Origin: Flavobacterium aquicola
Lineage (GTDB): Bacteria; Bacteroidota; Bacteroidia; Flavobacteriales; Flavobacteriaceae
Direction: 5' to 3'
Assembly (NCBI RefSeq): GCF_003385115.1
Contig: NZ_QUNI01000001.1
Location: 496,001-560,000 of the forward strand
DNA length: 64,000 bases
The first letter of the stretch is position 1; the number at the start of each line of letters is the position of its first letter. The position numbers were made by a program, and so were the translations under genes. The notes under the pieces are model-generated. The model was not told where the DNA came from. It worked only from the letters and a program-made list of their open reading frames with translations, and did no database searches. Shown one piece after another: positions 24,700 to 35,045 of this stretch.

Positions 24700-25521
24700 A
24701 TGGCAAATCCAATAGTATCTGCAGCTTGGCTTCAAGAACATTTAAATGATTCAAATCTAATTATACTAGAAGCCCGATTAGAAAGCAATCAATCAAATCT
24801 GGAAAATAAAAATCCTGATTTACAGATAAAAGGTGCTCGTTTATTTGATATCAAAAATAAATTCAGCGATACCAGCAATCCTCTTCCAAATACGTTTCCT
24901 TCCGAAGAGCAGTTTACGGCCGAAAGCCAAAAGTTAGGCATTAATAAAGACAGTATTATTGTTGTGTATGACACTTTGGGTATTTATTCGAGCCCAAGAG
25001 TCTGGTGGATGTTCAAAGCAATGGGGCATCCCGATGTTTATGTATTGGACGGAGGTCTGCCGGAATGGATTAAGGAAGGTTTCGAAACAGAAAACCAAAA
25101 CCAGACTGCTTCTTACGCTAAAGGAAATTTCGAAGCTAAACTACAGCCTGAATTTATCAAAAACAAAGAACAGATTCTGGAAAATATTACAACCAAGGAA
25201 GCAGTACTGATGGATGCCAGATCAACCGACCGATTTTATGCCACACTTGAAGAACCAAGAGCCGGACTAAGAAGCGGACATATTCCCGGTTCTATTAATG
25301 TTCCTTTCACTGAACTGCAGCGGGACGGAAAATTCAAAACCACAGACGAATTAAAAGAAATCCTAAACCTTGGCGATCAGCCTTTGCTTTTTACCTGCGG
25401 TTCCGGGATTACAGCCTGTATTGTTTTATTGGCTGCCGAATTAATTTCGGATAATCCAAAAGCAGTTTATGATGGTTCCTGGACGGAATGGGGCCCGAGT
25501 GATCTGCCAATTGAGAAGTAA
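24700..25521 (+). CDS. sseA: Sulfurtransferase with two rhodanese domains (SseA-like)
   Basis: 273 aa. The N-terminal inactive rhodanese domain (about 5-125; SAAWLQEHLNDSNLIILEAR) lacks an active-site Cys. The C-terminal domain (about 145-270) contains LMDARSTDRFY, GHIPGSINVPF and the active-site loop FTCGSGITACI. CGSGxTA is closer to 3-mercaptopyruvate sulfurtransferase than to thiosulfate rhodanese. It transfers sulfane sulfur to thiols or cyanide in the cytosol. Third gene of the operon, 4 bases after the RBBP9-like gene. Confidence 0.88.
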   Translation: MANPIVSAAWLQEHLNDSNLIILEARLESNQSNLENKNPDLQIKGARLFDIKNKFSDTSNPLPNTFPSEEQFTAESQKLGINKDSIIVVYDTLGIYSSPRVWWMFKAMGHPDVYVLDGGLPEWIKEGFETENQNQTASYAKGNFEAKLQPEFIKNKEQILENITTKEAVLMDARSTDRFYATLEEPRAGLRSGHIPGSINVPFTELQRDGKFKTTDELKEILNLGDQPLLFTCGSGITACIVLLAAELISDNPKAVYDGSWTEWGPSDLPIEK

Positions 25522-25552
25522 ATATAATACTACAGTAATCCTAATTCAGCTT

Positions 25553-25581
25553 GAAAAGCAGTACAGTTCTTACTGCTTTTC
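25553..25581. other. Perfect 11-base-pair stem-loop after the sulfurtransferase gene
   Basis: GAAAAGCAGTA and TACTGCTTTTC are separated by seven bases. There is no U tract on either strand, so it may protect the mRNA 3' end or act as a weak terminator between the convergent genes. Confidence 0.6.
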
Positions 25582-25631
25582 AGCCTTCAGATTAATTTCA
25601 AAAGAAATCTATGAGGATACTTGGCTGAGAA

Positions 25632-26054
25632 TTAGTTATTTACCTCTATAACAGTATTTTTTTTCGTATTCCGGATTTTAATAGATTTATATTTCCAGGT
25701 TTTTCCTGTCCTGTCTGCCGTTATATCCATTTTTCCTTTTTCTTTCTCTCCAAAAACTCTAACAGTTACAGCAACACTATTGTTATCATTATAATAGACG
25801 GTACTGCCTTCTAAAATAGCGAGTTTATCAATCTGCTCTAGTTTTCCAAAATTCTGTAAAACCTCCTTATTTTTATTTGCTTTATCAATTGCATTCTGAC
25901 AAAGCAGCGGATCTGCGTAGGCTTGCCCAAAATTAATGATATCCCCAGCAAAATTTGAAATTACAAGTAGTATTAAACCTGCAACAATAATTCCGGTAAT
26001 CCAAAACCATTTTTTTGTCCAAAAACTCTTTTCTGCAATTATATCATCATTCAT
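25632..26054 (-). CDS. Coa1-family-like single-pass membrane protein
   Basis: 140 aa from ATG 26054 (MNDDIIAEKSFWTKKWFWIT). An upstream in-frame ATG at 26204 would overlap csaA and encode unlikely sequence, so it is rejected. One membrane helix (about 18-38, ITGIIVAGLILLVISNFAG) is followed by an exported domain with NAIDKANKNKEVLQNFG, VAVTVRVFGEKEKGK and TWKYKSIKI. This is the layout of the cytochrome oxidase assembly factor 1 family: a short anchor, A-x-x-x-A-x-x-N..., then a G-x-K/G-x-W pair. No oxidase genes are near. The family call is tentative. Confidence 0.6.
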   Translation of the reverse strand: MNDDIIAEKSFWTKKWFWITGIIVAGLILLVISNFAGDIINFGQAYADPLLCQNAIDKANKNKEVLQNFGKLEQIDKLAILEGSTVYYNDNNSVAVTVRVFGEKEKGKMDITADRTGKTWKYKSIKIRNTKKNTVIEVNN

Positions 26055-26113
26055 TTTTTTGCTAATTATTTTGTGACTTTGTCTTTCTTTTTCTTTTAGA
26101 GAATATAAATTTA

Positions 26114-26449
26114 CTACCCAATTCTCAATCCGTTTTCTATTTTGAAATCGGGGGCTAATAAAATCACATCTCCCTCCTCGCCCACTGCACCAAGTACTAA
26201 ACATTCACTCATAAATTTTCCGATTTGCTTCTTGGGAAAATTGACTACGGCGACAATCTGTCTTCCAGTTAAAACTTCTTTGGAATATCTTTTGGTAATT
26301 TGTGCCGATGTTTTACGGATTCCGATGATGTCTCCAAAATCGATTGTGAGCTGAAAAGCAGGCTTTCGGGCTTCGGGAAAATCATTGACTTCAATTATTG
26401 TCCCTACCAGCATTTCTACCCTTTCAAATTCTGACCATTCTAAATTCAT
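26114..26449 (-). CDS. csaA: tRNA-binding protein CsaA
   Basis: 111 aa. It is the dimeric OB-fold relative of the methionyl-tRNA synthetase C-terminal domain. Motifs: FERVEMLVGTIIEVNDFPEARKPAF split across strands 1-2, QLTIDFGDIIGIRKTSAQIT, VAVVNFPKKQIGKFMSECLVLG and the end DVILLAPDF. CsaA binds tRNA and has been proposed as a protein-export chaperone. It lies 59 bases upstream of the Coa1-like gene on the same strand. Confidence 0.94.
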   Translation of the reverse strand: MNLEWSEFERVEMLVGTIIEVNDFPEARKPAFQLTIDFGDIIGIRKTSAQITKRYSKEVLTGRQIVAVVNFPKKQIGKFMSECLVLGAVGEEGDVILLAPDFKIENGLRIG

Positions 26450-26573
26450 AATTTATTTTTAAAACATTTTAAAATCTTAAAACAAGATCCTGATTTTTCG
26501 GTTATATATTTATTTTTCAAATACAAAAGAAGCTTTCCCTTAAGTCAATTACCAAAATCTGACTTAGCTTTTG

Positions 26574-26981
26574 TCATTCATCTTTTTTGTCCATAATATA
26601 TTCCGATTCAATTTCAAGCTTATCTTTTTCATTCTGTTTTATTTTTAATCTTAATATATATTTTCCACTTTCAATCTTATTATTTCCAATATGATCAATT
26701 GGGAAACAAATTTGATGATTCCAAAAATTTTCTGCAAAGAGTTTCTTCCTGAATACTGTTAAATCATAACAATTGTCTTTCCACAAGCCTTTAATTTTCT
26801 TTATTTCACTATAACTTTTTGGCTTAATATTTTTGAATTCTGTCTCTTGACCATTATAGTTCAATTTAAGTTTTTCTATTTTGAATTTACTATTATTATA
26901 GATTCTCAACTCAAGATTTTCTTCTGATTTATTTGCACTAATGAGTAAAAAACATATCAAAATAATAAGTAGATTTTTCAT
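26574..26981 (-). CDS. Secreted hypothetical protein
   Basis: 135 aa. Signal peptide MKNLLIILICFLLISANKS, then a basic and aromatic beta-rich region (LELRIYNNSKFKIEKLKLN, SEIKKIKGLWKDNCYDLTVF, YILRLKIKQNEKDK). Two Cys residues (in DNCYDL and HQICFP) could form a disulfide. The opening LELRIYNNSKFKIEKLKL resembles proteins with immunoglobulin-like outer folds, but I recognise no family. Confidence 0.55.
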   Translation of the reverse strand: MKNLLIILICFLLISANKSEENLELRIYNNSKFKIEKLKLNYNGQETEFKNIKPKSYSEIKKIKGLWKDNCYDLTVFRKKLFAENFWNHQICFPIDHIGNNKIESGKYILRLKIKQNEKDKLEIESEYIMDKKDE

Positions 26982-27154
26982 TGCAGTAGTTTTGAAAATG
27001 AGTAATAATCTATCGATACACCGGATGAACCTCAGGCTTTTCTTTTCTCAAATATATTTAAAATATCCTAAACATCGCTAAGTGTAACCAATATCCCGTT
27101 ACTAGCAATACACTTTTCGAATGGCAAAATTTCAATAACACTCTGATAGCTGCG

Positions 27155-27186
27155 AAAACCTCCCGACTAGAAATCGAGGTTTTTTT
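27155..27186 (+). terminator. Orphan rightward intrinsic terminator
   Basis: AAAACCTC and GAGGTTTT pair over a 13-base loop, followed by T run. No plus-strand gene lies upstream within 1.5 kb, so it may end antisense transcription or be a decay product. Confidence 0.7.
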
Positions 27187-27203
27187 AACCATAGATTGAC
27201 TTT

Positions 27204-27222
27204 ATCGGGAATTGTAACGGAT
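27204..27222. repeat. Fragment of the ATCGGG-family element
   Basis: ATCGGGAATTGTAACGGAT is the reverse complement of 8284-8303 with about one difference. Confidence 0.6.
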
Positions 27223-27240
27223 GACAGAAACCTGTCCAAA

Positions 27241-27272
27241 AAAAAAAATGACATCTTTCGGATGTCATTTTT
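27241..27272 (-). terminator. Terminator of the M3 peptidase gene
   Basis: AAATGACATC pairs with GATGTCATTT over TTTCG. The plus-strand A8 provides the U tract for the minus strand. Confidence 0.9.
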
Positions 27273-27292
27273 ATGTATTGTGGTAGATAAAA

Positions 27293-29419
27293 TTACTTTA
27301 CTAAGAGTCCTGCGTTTTTTAAATAAGGTTCAATCTGCATATCATGACCAATTAACTCTTGGAACGCTTTATTTAAATCGACACTATTCCCTACGGACAG
27401 TATATATTTTTTGAATCGCTCGCAGTTTTCTCTAGTCATTCCGCCATTGGCCTGCATCCAGTCGAAAACATTATAATCTAACGTTTTGGACCAAGTGTAT
27501 GCATAATAGCCTGCTGAATACCCGCCTCCCCAAATGTGTGCAAAATAAGGAGTGTGATAACGGGTAGGAACTTCGTTAACTAATAATCCGTATTTTTCTA
27601 AAGCTTCTTTCTCGAAAATCAAAGCTGGTTTAAAATCAGATTCTTTTTCGACACTGTGCCAAGCCATATCAAGAGTTGATGCTGCCAAAATTTCAGTAAC
27701 ATCATAACCTTTGTTGAAAGTTTCGGATTTTTTAATTTTATCAATTAACTCTTGTGGAATAGGCTGTTTGGTTTGGTAATGAATCGCGTAGTTTTTTAAA
27801 ACTGCCGGATCTAACGCTGCATGCTCATTAATTTGAGACGGAAATTCTACAAAATCCCTTGGTACAGAAGTCCCGGACAACGAAACATATTCCTGGTTAG
27901 CGAACAATCCATGCAATGTATGTCCAAATTCATGGAACATAGTAGTTACATCATCAAAACTAATTAAAGATGGGTTTCCGTCTACTGGTTTAGAGAAATT
28001 ATAAACGTTAACAATTACTGGTTTTTGCTTTAAATAATGTGATTGGTTAACCACATTATTCATCCAAGCGCCTCCATTTTTATTGTCACGGGTATAGAAA
28101 TCCAAATAGTAAATAGCGATAGAGGTACCTTTTTCATCAAAAACTTCATATACTTTTACATCTGGATTGTAAACTGGTAAATCTTTATGCTCCTTAAAAG
28201 TGATGCCGTACATTTGTTTAGCTGCAAAAAACACTCCGTTTTCCAGCACGCTGGTTATTTCAAAATAAGGCTTAATCTGGCTTTCATTCAAATCGTATTT
28301 GGCTTTACGAACCTGCTCTGCATAGAAATTCCAGTCCCAAGCTTCCAATTTGAAACCGCCATTTTGAGCATCTATTAAATCTTGAATTTCTTTGGCTTCA
28401 GCTTTGGCTTTGGTAACAGCCGGAGCAGCAATTTTCGCTAGTAAATCCATTGCTGGCTGCGGTGTTTTTGCCATTTGATCTTGTAACTTCCACTCGGCAA
28501 AACTTTTCTTGCCCATCAGGTTCGCTTTTTGCAAACGCAGTCTTGCTAATTTTTCCAGTGTCTCACGTGTATCGCCTTCATCACTTTTTTCGGCACGATA
28601 CCAAGATGATTTGAATATTTTTTCTCTTGAAGCACGGTTTTTTAAACTAACTAATAAAGGCTGCTGCGTTGTATTCAATAATCCAATTAAATATTTATTC
28701 TCATAGCCTGCTTCTTTTGCTTTTTGTTTAGCTGCTTCAATTTCAGCATCGCTTAATCCATCTAAATCAGAAGCATTATCGAATAAAACAGCTCCGTTTT
28801 TTCTAGCCAATAATAATTTGTTTCCAAAAAGCGTGCTTAAAGTCGCTAACTCTTCATTGATTTTCTTCATCTTTTCCTTATCAGCATCAGATAAATTAGC
28901 TCCGGCCAATTCAAATTGCTGCAGATAATACTCTGTCAATCTTTTGTCTTCTCCTTTCAATTTACTCAAATCAAGTGCTTTGATACGTTTGTATAATTTA
29001 CTGTTCAGGTAAATTTTATCAGAGTGACCAGAGAAAATAGGGGCATATTCGGCCTCAATCGCTTGTAAAACGGGATTGGTATTAGAACCTGCCAGGTTAT
29101 AAAATATACCTGTGGCTCTGCTCAAAACTTCTCCTGAAGTTTCTAACGCCAAAACTGTGTTTTGAAAGGTTGGTTTAGCAGGATTATTAGCAATAGCTTC
29201 AACCTCCTGAACATTAATTTTCAAACCATAATCAAATGCAGGTTTAAAATGTTCGTCTTTAATAGCACTAAAATCAGGAGCCTGATATTGTAAAGTACTT
29301 TTTTGCAATAATGGATTTTTCATTTTTTCGGTATTGTTCTGAGCATTTATATTTTGCATCTGCAGCAAAAAAATAAACGCCAATAAATTGAAAACAAATG
29401 TTTTACAAAAAATTCGCAT
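27293..29419 (-). CDS. dcp: M3-family peptidyl-dipeptidase (Dcp-like), exported
   Basis: 708 aa. Signal peptide at the N-terminus (MRIFCKTFVFNLLAFIFLL to NINAQ), so it acts in the periplasm. It removes C-terminal dipeptides from oligopeptides. The zinc motif is FHEFGHTLHGLFA (HEFGH near 494-498). Further family blocks: NQSHYLKQKPVIVNVYNF, VSLSGTSVPRDFVEFPSQI, TRYHTPYFAHIWGGGYSAGYYAYTWS. Length and order match Dcp of Gram-negative bacteria. Monocistronic, with its own terminator. Confidence 0.95.
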   Translation of the reverse strand: MRIFCKTFVFNLLAFIFLLQMQNINAQNNTEKMKNPLLQKSTLQYQAPDFSAIKDEHFKPAFDYGLKINVQEVEAIANNPAKPTFQNTVLALETSGEVLSRATGIFYNLAGSNTNPVLQAIEAEYAPIFSGHSDKIYLNSKLYKRIKALDLSKLKGEDKRLTEYYLQQFELAGANLSDADKEKMKKINEELATLSTLFGNKLLLARKNGAVLFDNASDLDGLSDAEIEAAKQKAKEAGYENKYLIGLLNTTQQPLLVSLKNRASREKIFKSSWYRAEKSDEGDTRETLEKLARLRLQKANLMGKKSFAEWKLQDQMAKTPQPAMDLLAKIAAPAVTKAKAEAKEIQDLIDAQNGGFKLEAWDWNFYAEQVRKAKYDLNESQIKPYFEITSVLENGVFFAAKQMYGITFKEHKDLPVYNPDVKVYEVFDEKGTSIAIYYLDFYTRDNKNGGAWMNNVVNQSHYLKQKPVIVNVYNFSKPVDGNPSLISFDDVTTMFHEFGHTLHGLFANQEYVSLSGTSVPRDFVEFPSQINEHAALDPAVLKNYAIHYQTKQPIPQELIDKIKKSETFNKGYDVTEILAASTLDMAWHSVEKESDFKPALIFEKEALEKYGLLVNEVPTRYHTPYFAHIWGGGYSAGYYAYTWSKTLDYNVFDWMQANGGMTRENCERFKKYILSVGNSVDLNKAFQELIGHDMQIEPYLKNAGLLVK

Positions 29420-29747
29420 GTTAAATATTTTTAAATTAGTAAGTTATAAAATTAACAAAAAAAATCATTTTATATAGTAAAATCACAGTTAATACTAAAT
29501 GCTTTTGTTCTTTTCCTACATTCCTTAATTACAAAGGCAAATGCATCAGTTTAAAAAATAACTTCCAATTCGCAGATTTACTTTTTAGATAACTTGATTT
29601 TGTAATAATTAAGAAATTGATATGCATTAATTACAGTGAAAGCAGTTAATCTCGTAAAATGGATTTTATAAAAAGCAGGCAGATCTGCAGCAAAAAAAAT
29701 CCTGCTTCTGCCCTGCTTAATTTACAGCAAGACATGCAAAAAAATTT
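29420..29747. other. Gene-free divergent region with an imperfect stem-loop
   Basis: AT-rich. At 29673-29719, AAGCAGGCAG and GCAG are mirrored by CTGC, CTG and CCCTGCTT, an imperfect stem around an A-rich loop. No other feature is seen before the promoter at 29748. Confidence 0.5.
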
Positions 29748-29755
29748 TATATTTG
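29748..29755 (+). promoter_or_regulatory. Minus-7 element TATATTTG upstream of the nuclease gene
   Basis: TAnnTTTG match. Its TTG is in frame with the nuclease and could be mistaken for a start codon at 29753. Confidence 0.5.
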
Positions 29756-29842
29756 TTGAAATGGAGCAAATTAATATCGAAACATATTGACCACCATTTG
29801 AGACAATTGGCGTTTAGTATAACCCCCATTAAAAACTCGTTT

Positions 29843-30490
29843 ATGAGTATTATTAGACACAAACATTATTTCTTATCATATTCCGAAGAACACGAACAAG
29901 CGGAGTGGACTGCTTATTATCTGAAAGCACAATCCAAACAGCAGCATCACTATGAACGCCCTTATTTTAAACAGGATCCTTTGATAGATACCGAATCGGC
30001 ACATTGGAAAAACTACAAAGACACCGGTTATGACAAAGGACATTTGGTTCCTGCTTTTGACATGAAATTTTCTAGTGATGCATATGCCGAAACTTTTTAT
30101 ACTTCGAATGTCTCGCCACAAAATAGAGAATTTAATGCCGGGATTTGGAATCGGCTGGAGCAAAAAGTGAGATATTGGGCTGATAAATATTCAGCTCTCT
30201 TTATAGTAACGGGAAGCATTTTGCATAACAACTTACTGACTATTGGAGTGGAAAAAGTTTCAGTACCTGACTATTTTTTTAAAATAATAGTTCGGGTTCA
30301 AAACGACTCGTTAGTTATGATACCATTTTTAATTCCCAATGCAAAATCAGATGCTTCACTTTATAAATTCGCTACTACCATCGAACAGATCGAGCAGATC
30401 ACAGGAATTGATTTCAACCAAAAACTAACAGAAAAAATTGAAGAAAAAATTAAAAAAGAATTAAGCTATAAAGAATGGAGTTTTAGTTAA
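29843..30490 (+). CDS. DNA/RNA non-specific endonuclease (NUC1 family)
   Basis: 215 aa from ATG 29843 (MSIIRHKHYFLSYSEEHEQ). The frame is open up to TTG 29753, but that triplet belongs to a promoter box. The beta-beta-alpha-metal site appears as DKGHLVPAFDMKFS (a DRGH variant with Lys) and the Mg-binding Asn in TSNVSPQNREFNAGIWNRLE. Strand WTAYYL, after EEHEQAE, is also typical. Relatives are usually secreted or membrane-anchored. This reading lacks a signal, and a 9-codon frame begins at 29761, so the N-terminus could have been damaged. Start uncertain; family sure. Confidence 0.85.
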   Translation: MSIIRHKHYFLSYSEEHEQAEWTAYYLKAQSKQQHHYERPYFKQDPLIDTESAHWKNYKDTGYDKGHLVPAFDMKFSSDAYAETFYTSNVSPQNREFNAGIWNRLEQKVRYWADKYSALFIVTGSILHNNLLTIGVEKVSVPDYFFKIIVRVQNDSLVMIPFLIPNAKSDASLYKFATTIEQIEQITGIDFNQKLTEKIEEKIKKELSYKEWSFS

Positions 30491-30497
30491 GCTTTTT

Positions 30498-30637
30498 TAA
30501 CCGCTAAATTCGCAAAGTATTACGCAAGGTTCGCTAAGCTTTATTTTAAATTTCTCGCAGATACGCTATGGTGCAAACCTTTGTTTTCTTTGCGTAATAC
30601 TTTGCGAACCTTGCGCTTAAATTCCTCTTGTGGTTAA
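30498..30637. repeat. Dispersed palindrome, CTTTGCG/CGCAAAG family, copy 3
   Basis: TTCGCAAAGTATTACGCAA (30509-30527) is the exact reverse complement of 30590-30608. The ends TTAACC and GGTTAA also mirror each other. It overlaps the minus-33 region of the trmD promoter. Confidence 0.85.
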
Positions 30638-30659
30638 ACTCCTTTTATTTGTACCTTTG
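30628..30659 (+). promoter_or_regulatory. trmD promoter: TTG - 21 bases - TACCTTTG
   Basis: Both boxes of the Flavobacterium consensus are present (TTG 30628-30630, TACCTTTG 30652-30659). The ATG is 19 bases further on. Confidence 0.65.
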
Positions 30660-30678
30660 CCGTTCCTAAAAAGTCAAA

Positions 30679-31356
30679 ATGAGAATTGATATTATAACCG
30701 TATTACCTGAATTGTTACGAAGTCCTTTTGAAGCTTCAATTATGAAACGTGCCATAGATAAAGGTTTGGTAGAAGTTCATTTTCATAATTTAAGAGATTA
30801 CACAACCAATAAACAAAAAAGTGTAGACGATTATCCTTTTGGAGGCGGTGCCGGTATGGTTATGACAGTTCAGCCGATAGATGCCTGTATCACTCATTTG
30901 AAAAGTGAAAGAACCTACGACGAAATCATTTATATGTCTCCTGACGGTGAAACGCTGAACCAAAAAATGGCCAATACTATGTCGATGTATGAAAACATTA
31001 TCATTTTATGCGGACATTATAAAGGAGTAGATCAGCGCGTGCGCGATCATTTTATAACCAAAGAAATTTCGATAGGTGATTATGTCCTTTCCGGAGGAGA
31101 ACTAGGAGCACTTGTTCTATCTGATGCTTTAATCCGATTAATTCCTGGAGTATTAAGTGACGAAACATCTGCGCTGACAGACAGCTTTCAAGACGGTTTG
31201 CTATCAGGTCCAATTTACACCCGGCCAGCAGATTACAAAGGCTGGAAAGTTCCAGATGTACTGTTGAGCGGTCATTTTGCAAAAATTGACAAATGGAGAG
31301 AAGATACTGCCTACGAACACACTAAAAATAGAAGACCTGACTTACTAAACGATTAA
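30679..31356 (+). CDS. trmD: tRNA (guanine37-N1)-methyltransferase TrmD
   Basis: 225 aa. It methylates G37 of tRNAs reading CNN codons, preventing frameshifting. It is a SPOUT-class knotted dimer. Motifs: [66 protein letters not shown] and [16 protein letters not shown]; the last two form the trefoil-knot SAM site and C-terminal domain. It lies upstream of rplS as in many bacteria, but with a small secreted-protein gene between. Confidence 0.97.
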   Translation: MRIDIITVLPELLRSPFEASIMKRAIDKGLVEVHFHNLRDYTTNKQKSVDDYPFGGGAGMVMTVQPIDACITHLKSERTYDEIIYMSPDGETLNQKMANTMSMYENIIILCGHYKGVDQRVRDHFITKEISIGDYVLSGGELGALVLSDALIRLIPGVLSDETSALTDSFQDGLLSGPIYTRPADYKGWKVPDVLLSGHFAKIDKWREDTAYEHTKNRRPDLLND

Positions 31357-31370
31357 TTTTTATATTTTTT

Positions 31371-31420
31371 TATACTTTAAAATGAATAAAAACGTTCATT
31401 TTAAATAACTCTAAAGTATA
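31371..31420. promoter_or_regulatory. Nested palindrome upstream of the small secreted protein
   Basis: The inner arms TTTAAAATGAA (31376-31386) and TTCATTTTAAA (31395-31405) are perfect over 11 bases with an 8-base spacer. The outer arms TATACTTTA (31371-31379) and TAAAGTATA (31412-31420) are perfect over nine bases. They cannot all pair at once because the arms share 31376-31379. It ends five bases before the ATG at 31426, so it could be an operator or an RNA hairpin hiding the start. It can also cap trmD mRNA. Confidence 0.65.
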
Positions 31421-31425
31421 AAATT

Positions 31426-31797
31426 ATGAAAAAGATAATCATCAAAGTATTTTTAATCGCAGCGTTTCTAAGCTCGTCAATTTCTTTTGCCCAAGGAATA
31501 AATAAAACATCCTTATTGAATGAACTTAATAAAACTTATGGCGTTGCATTAAGTTCAGATGAAAAAACACAATACGAAAATGCTAACAGCACATTAGTAT
31601 TGGAATTGTTCAATCTGGAACAAAAGAACTTATCAAAAGAAGCACGCGATAAAGAAATCAATAAGATATTTGATAAACGAGATAAAACTTTGACCACTTC
31701 ATTGGGTATAAATAAATACAGTGATATTAAATCACAGACGGGCGAGAAAACTGCGCAGACTATTCAAAAAATCAAAGACGCAAAAATGACTCCGTAA
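31426..31797 (+). CDS. Small secreted hypothetical protein
   Basis: 123 aa. Signal peptide MKKIIIKVFLIAAFLSSSISFA before QG, then an all-helical charged region (TSLLNELNKTYGVALSSDEK, ANSTLVLELFNLEQKNL, KEINKIFDKRDKTLTTSLG). The pattern resembles small Bacteroidetes periplasmic helical proteins of the Spy/CpxP size class, but it lacks the LTxxQ motifs. Unrecognised family. Lies between trmD and rplS, directly behind a large palindrome. Confidence 0.65.
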   Translation: MKKIIIKVFLIAAFLSSSISFAQGINKTSLLNELNKTYGVALSSDEKTQYENANSTLVLELFNLEQKNLSKEARDKEINKIFDKRDKTLTTSLGINKYSDIKSQTGEKTAQTIQKIKDAKMTP

Positions 31798-31925
31798 ATC
31801 ATTTTTAAACAATTAATTACACAAAGAGTTTATAGAAATAGAAGCTCTTTTTTATTACTATAATTAAATAAACTATTGCTTTAAAATAATTCATATTTCA
31901 TATTTCACAATTCATAATTATTTTT

Positions 31926-31933
31926 TACATTTG
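31926..31933 (+). promoter_or_regulatory. Minus-7 element TACATTTG for rplS
   Basis: Exact TAnnTTTG. It leaves a leader of about 65 bases before the ATG at 32004. Confidence 0.6.
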
Positions 31934-31947
31934 CACCCTCATTAGAC

Positions 31948-31975
31948 CAACCTCTGGCGAAAACCGTGAATGTTG
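31948..31975 (+). promoter_or_regulatory. Possible L19 autoregulatory leader hairpin
   Basis: CAAC (31948-31951) and GTTG (31972-31975) can pair around an inner GG/CC pair with loop CGAAAA. It lies between the promoter and the rplS start. Ribosomal protein leaders in other phyla have comparable size, but the stem here is short. Confidence 0.3.
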
Positions 31976-32003
31976 CTCTTTTTAAACCATAAAATAAAAT
32001 AAA

Positions 32004-32354
32004 ATGGCAGATTTATTGAAATTCGTACAAGACGAATTCGTAACAAGAAAAGATTTCCCTGTATTTGGAGCTGGAGACACAATCACAGTTTTCTACGAAA
32101 TTAAAGAGGGTGAAAAAACAAGAACACAGTTTTTTAAAGGTGTTGTTATTCAAAGAAGAGGATCTGGAAACACTGAAACTTTTACAATCCGTAAAATGTC
32201 AGGAGCAATTGGAGTTGAGCGTATCTTCCCAGTTAACTTACCAGCTTTGCAAAAAATTGAAATCAACAAGAAAGGTGCTGTACGTAGAGCTAGAATTTTC
32301 TACTTCAGACAGCTTACTGGTAAAAAAGCTAAAATTAGAGATAAAAGAAGATAG
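32004..32354 (+). CDS. rplS: 50S ribosomal protein L19
   Basis: 116 aa, standard length. L19 lies at the 30S-50S interface. Motifs: FPVFGAGDTITVFYEIKEG, TRTQFFKGVVIQRRGSG, ETFTIRKMSGAIGVERIFP, and the basic end VRRARIFYFRQLTGKKAKI. Own promoter and terminator, so it is expressed as a single gene. Codon use is strongly biased to A/T-ending preferred codons, as expected for a highly expressed gene. Confidence 0.98.
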   Translation: MADLLKFVQDEFVTRKDFPVFGAGDTITVFYEIKEGEKTRTQFFKGVVIQRRGSGNTETFTIRKMSGAIGVERIFPVNLPALQKIEINKKGAVRRARIFYFRQLTGKKAKIRDKRR

Positions 32355-32376
32355 TTCACTACACTTCTTTACTAAT

Positions 32377-32421
32377 AAAAAAGTCCCAGTTCGATACAAA
32401 TCGAATTTGGGGCTTTTTTTT
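32377..32421 (+). terminator. Intrinsic terminator after rplS
   Basis: AAAAGTCCCA pairs with TTTGGGGCTTTT (with G-U), continued by TTCGAT/ATCGAA, then T8. Confidence 0.9.
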
Positions 32422-32557
32422 GATAATTTTTAGGGGTGAAAAATCATAATTTGAAAATCAAAAGGGGGTAAAAATATCAAATTAAGAATATCACAGAATA
32501 GGCATTTTATATTATTTTTTTATATAAATTTTAAAACACTATTCCAACATCATTTCA

Positions 32558-32565
32558 TATCTTTG
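32558..32565 (+). promoter_or_regulatory. Minus-7 element TATCTTTG for icd
   Basis: Exact TAnnTTTG match 77 bases before the ATG. No TTG minus-33 box is evident. Confidence 0.5.
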
Positions 32566-32624
32566 CCCGCCTTATCTCAATCGTTATACTTGCTAATAAG
32601 GCTAGTTATAAACTTATGATTTAG

Positions 32625-34880
<2,256 letters not shown>

Positions 34881-34902
34881 TTTATTCTAGTTTATATATT
34901 TA

Positions 34903-34935
34903 AAAAAGACAGTCCGAAAGGGCTGTCTTTTTTTT
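34903..34935 (+). terminator. Intrinsic terminator after icd
   Basis: AAAAGACAG pairs with CTGTCTTTT around a TCCGAAAGGG loop, followed by T run. Confidence 0.92.
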
Positions 34936-34986
34936 GGCCTATAATTTATTCTTCTGCTGAAATCAAATTTAAGATAATTATTTTTT

Positions 34987-35024
34987 ATAAATAAGCGAAC
35001 ATTCATTTATAATTAATACTTTTG
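34987..35024 (+). promoter_or_regulatory. Promoter and dyad of the TetR-MFS operon
   Basis: TACTTTTG (35017-35024) fits TAnnTTTG. Just upstream, TATAAAT (from 34987) and ATTTATA (to about 35012) form a dyad around AGCGAACATTC, a size suited to TetR binding. That would give autorepression, but the TetR site is inferred from position. Confidence 0.45.
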
Positions 35025-35045
35025 CTTCATTCAAAACAAAAAAAC

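Larger units (their letters stand above)
26982..27292. other. Gene-free region with a terminator and a repeat fragment
   Basis: Between two minus-strand genes. It holds a plus-strand terminator (27155-27186), a fragment of the ATCGGG repeat (27204-27222) and the terminator of the peptidase gene (27241-27272). Nothing else is visible. Confidence 0.6.

Noticed and set aside
26054..26204. Longer Coa1-like protein starting at 26204
   Set aside because: It would overlap csaA by 91 bases and the added residues are Arg/Cys-rich antisense-like sequence. ATG 26054 gives a clean membrane-anchor start.
32065..32433. 122-codon frame overlapping rplS
   Set aside because: A shifted frame over a highly conserved gene that continues through the terminator; no start signal.
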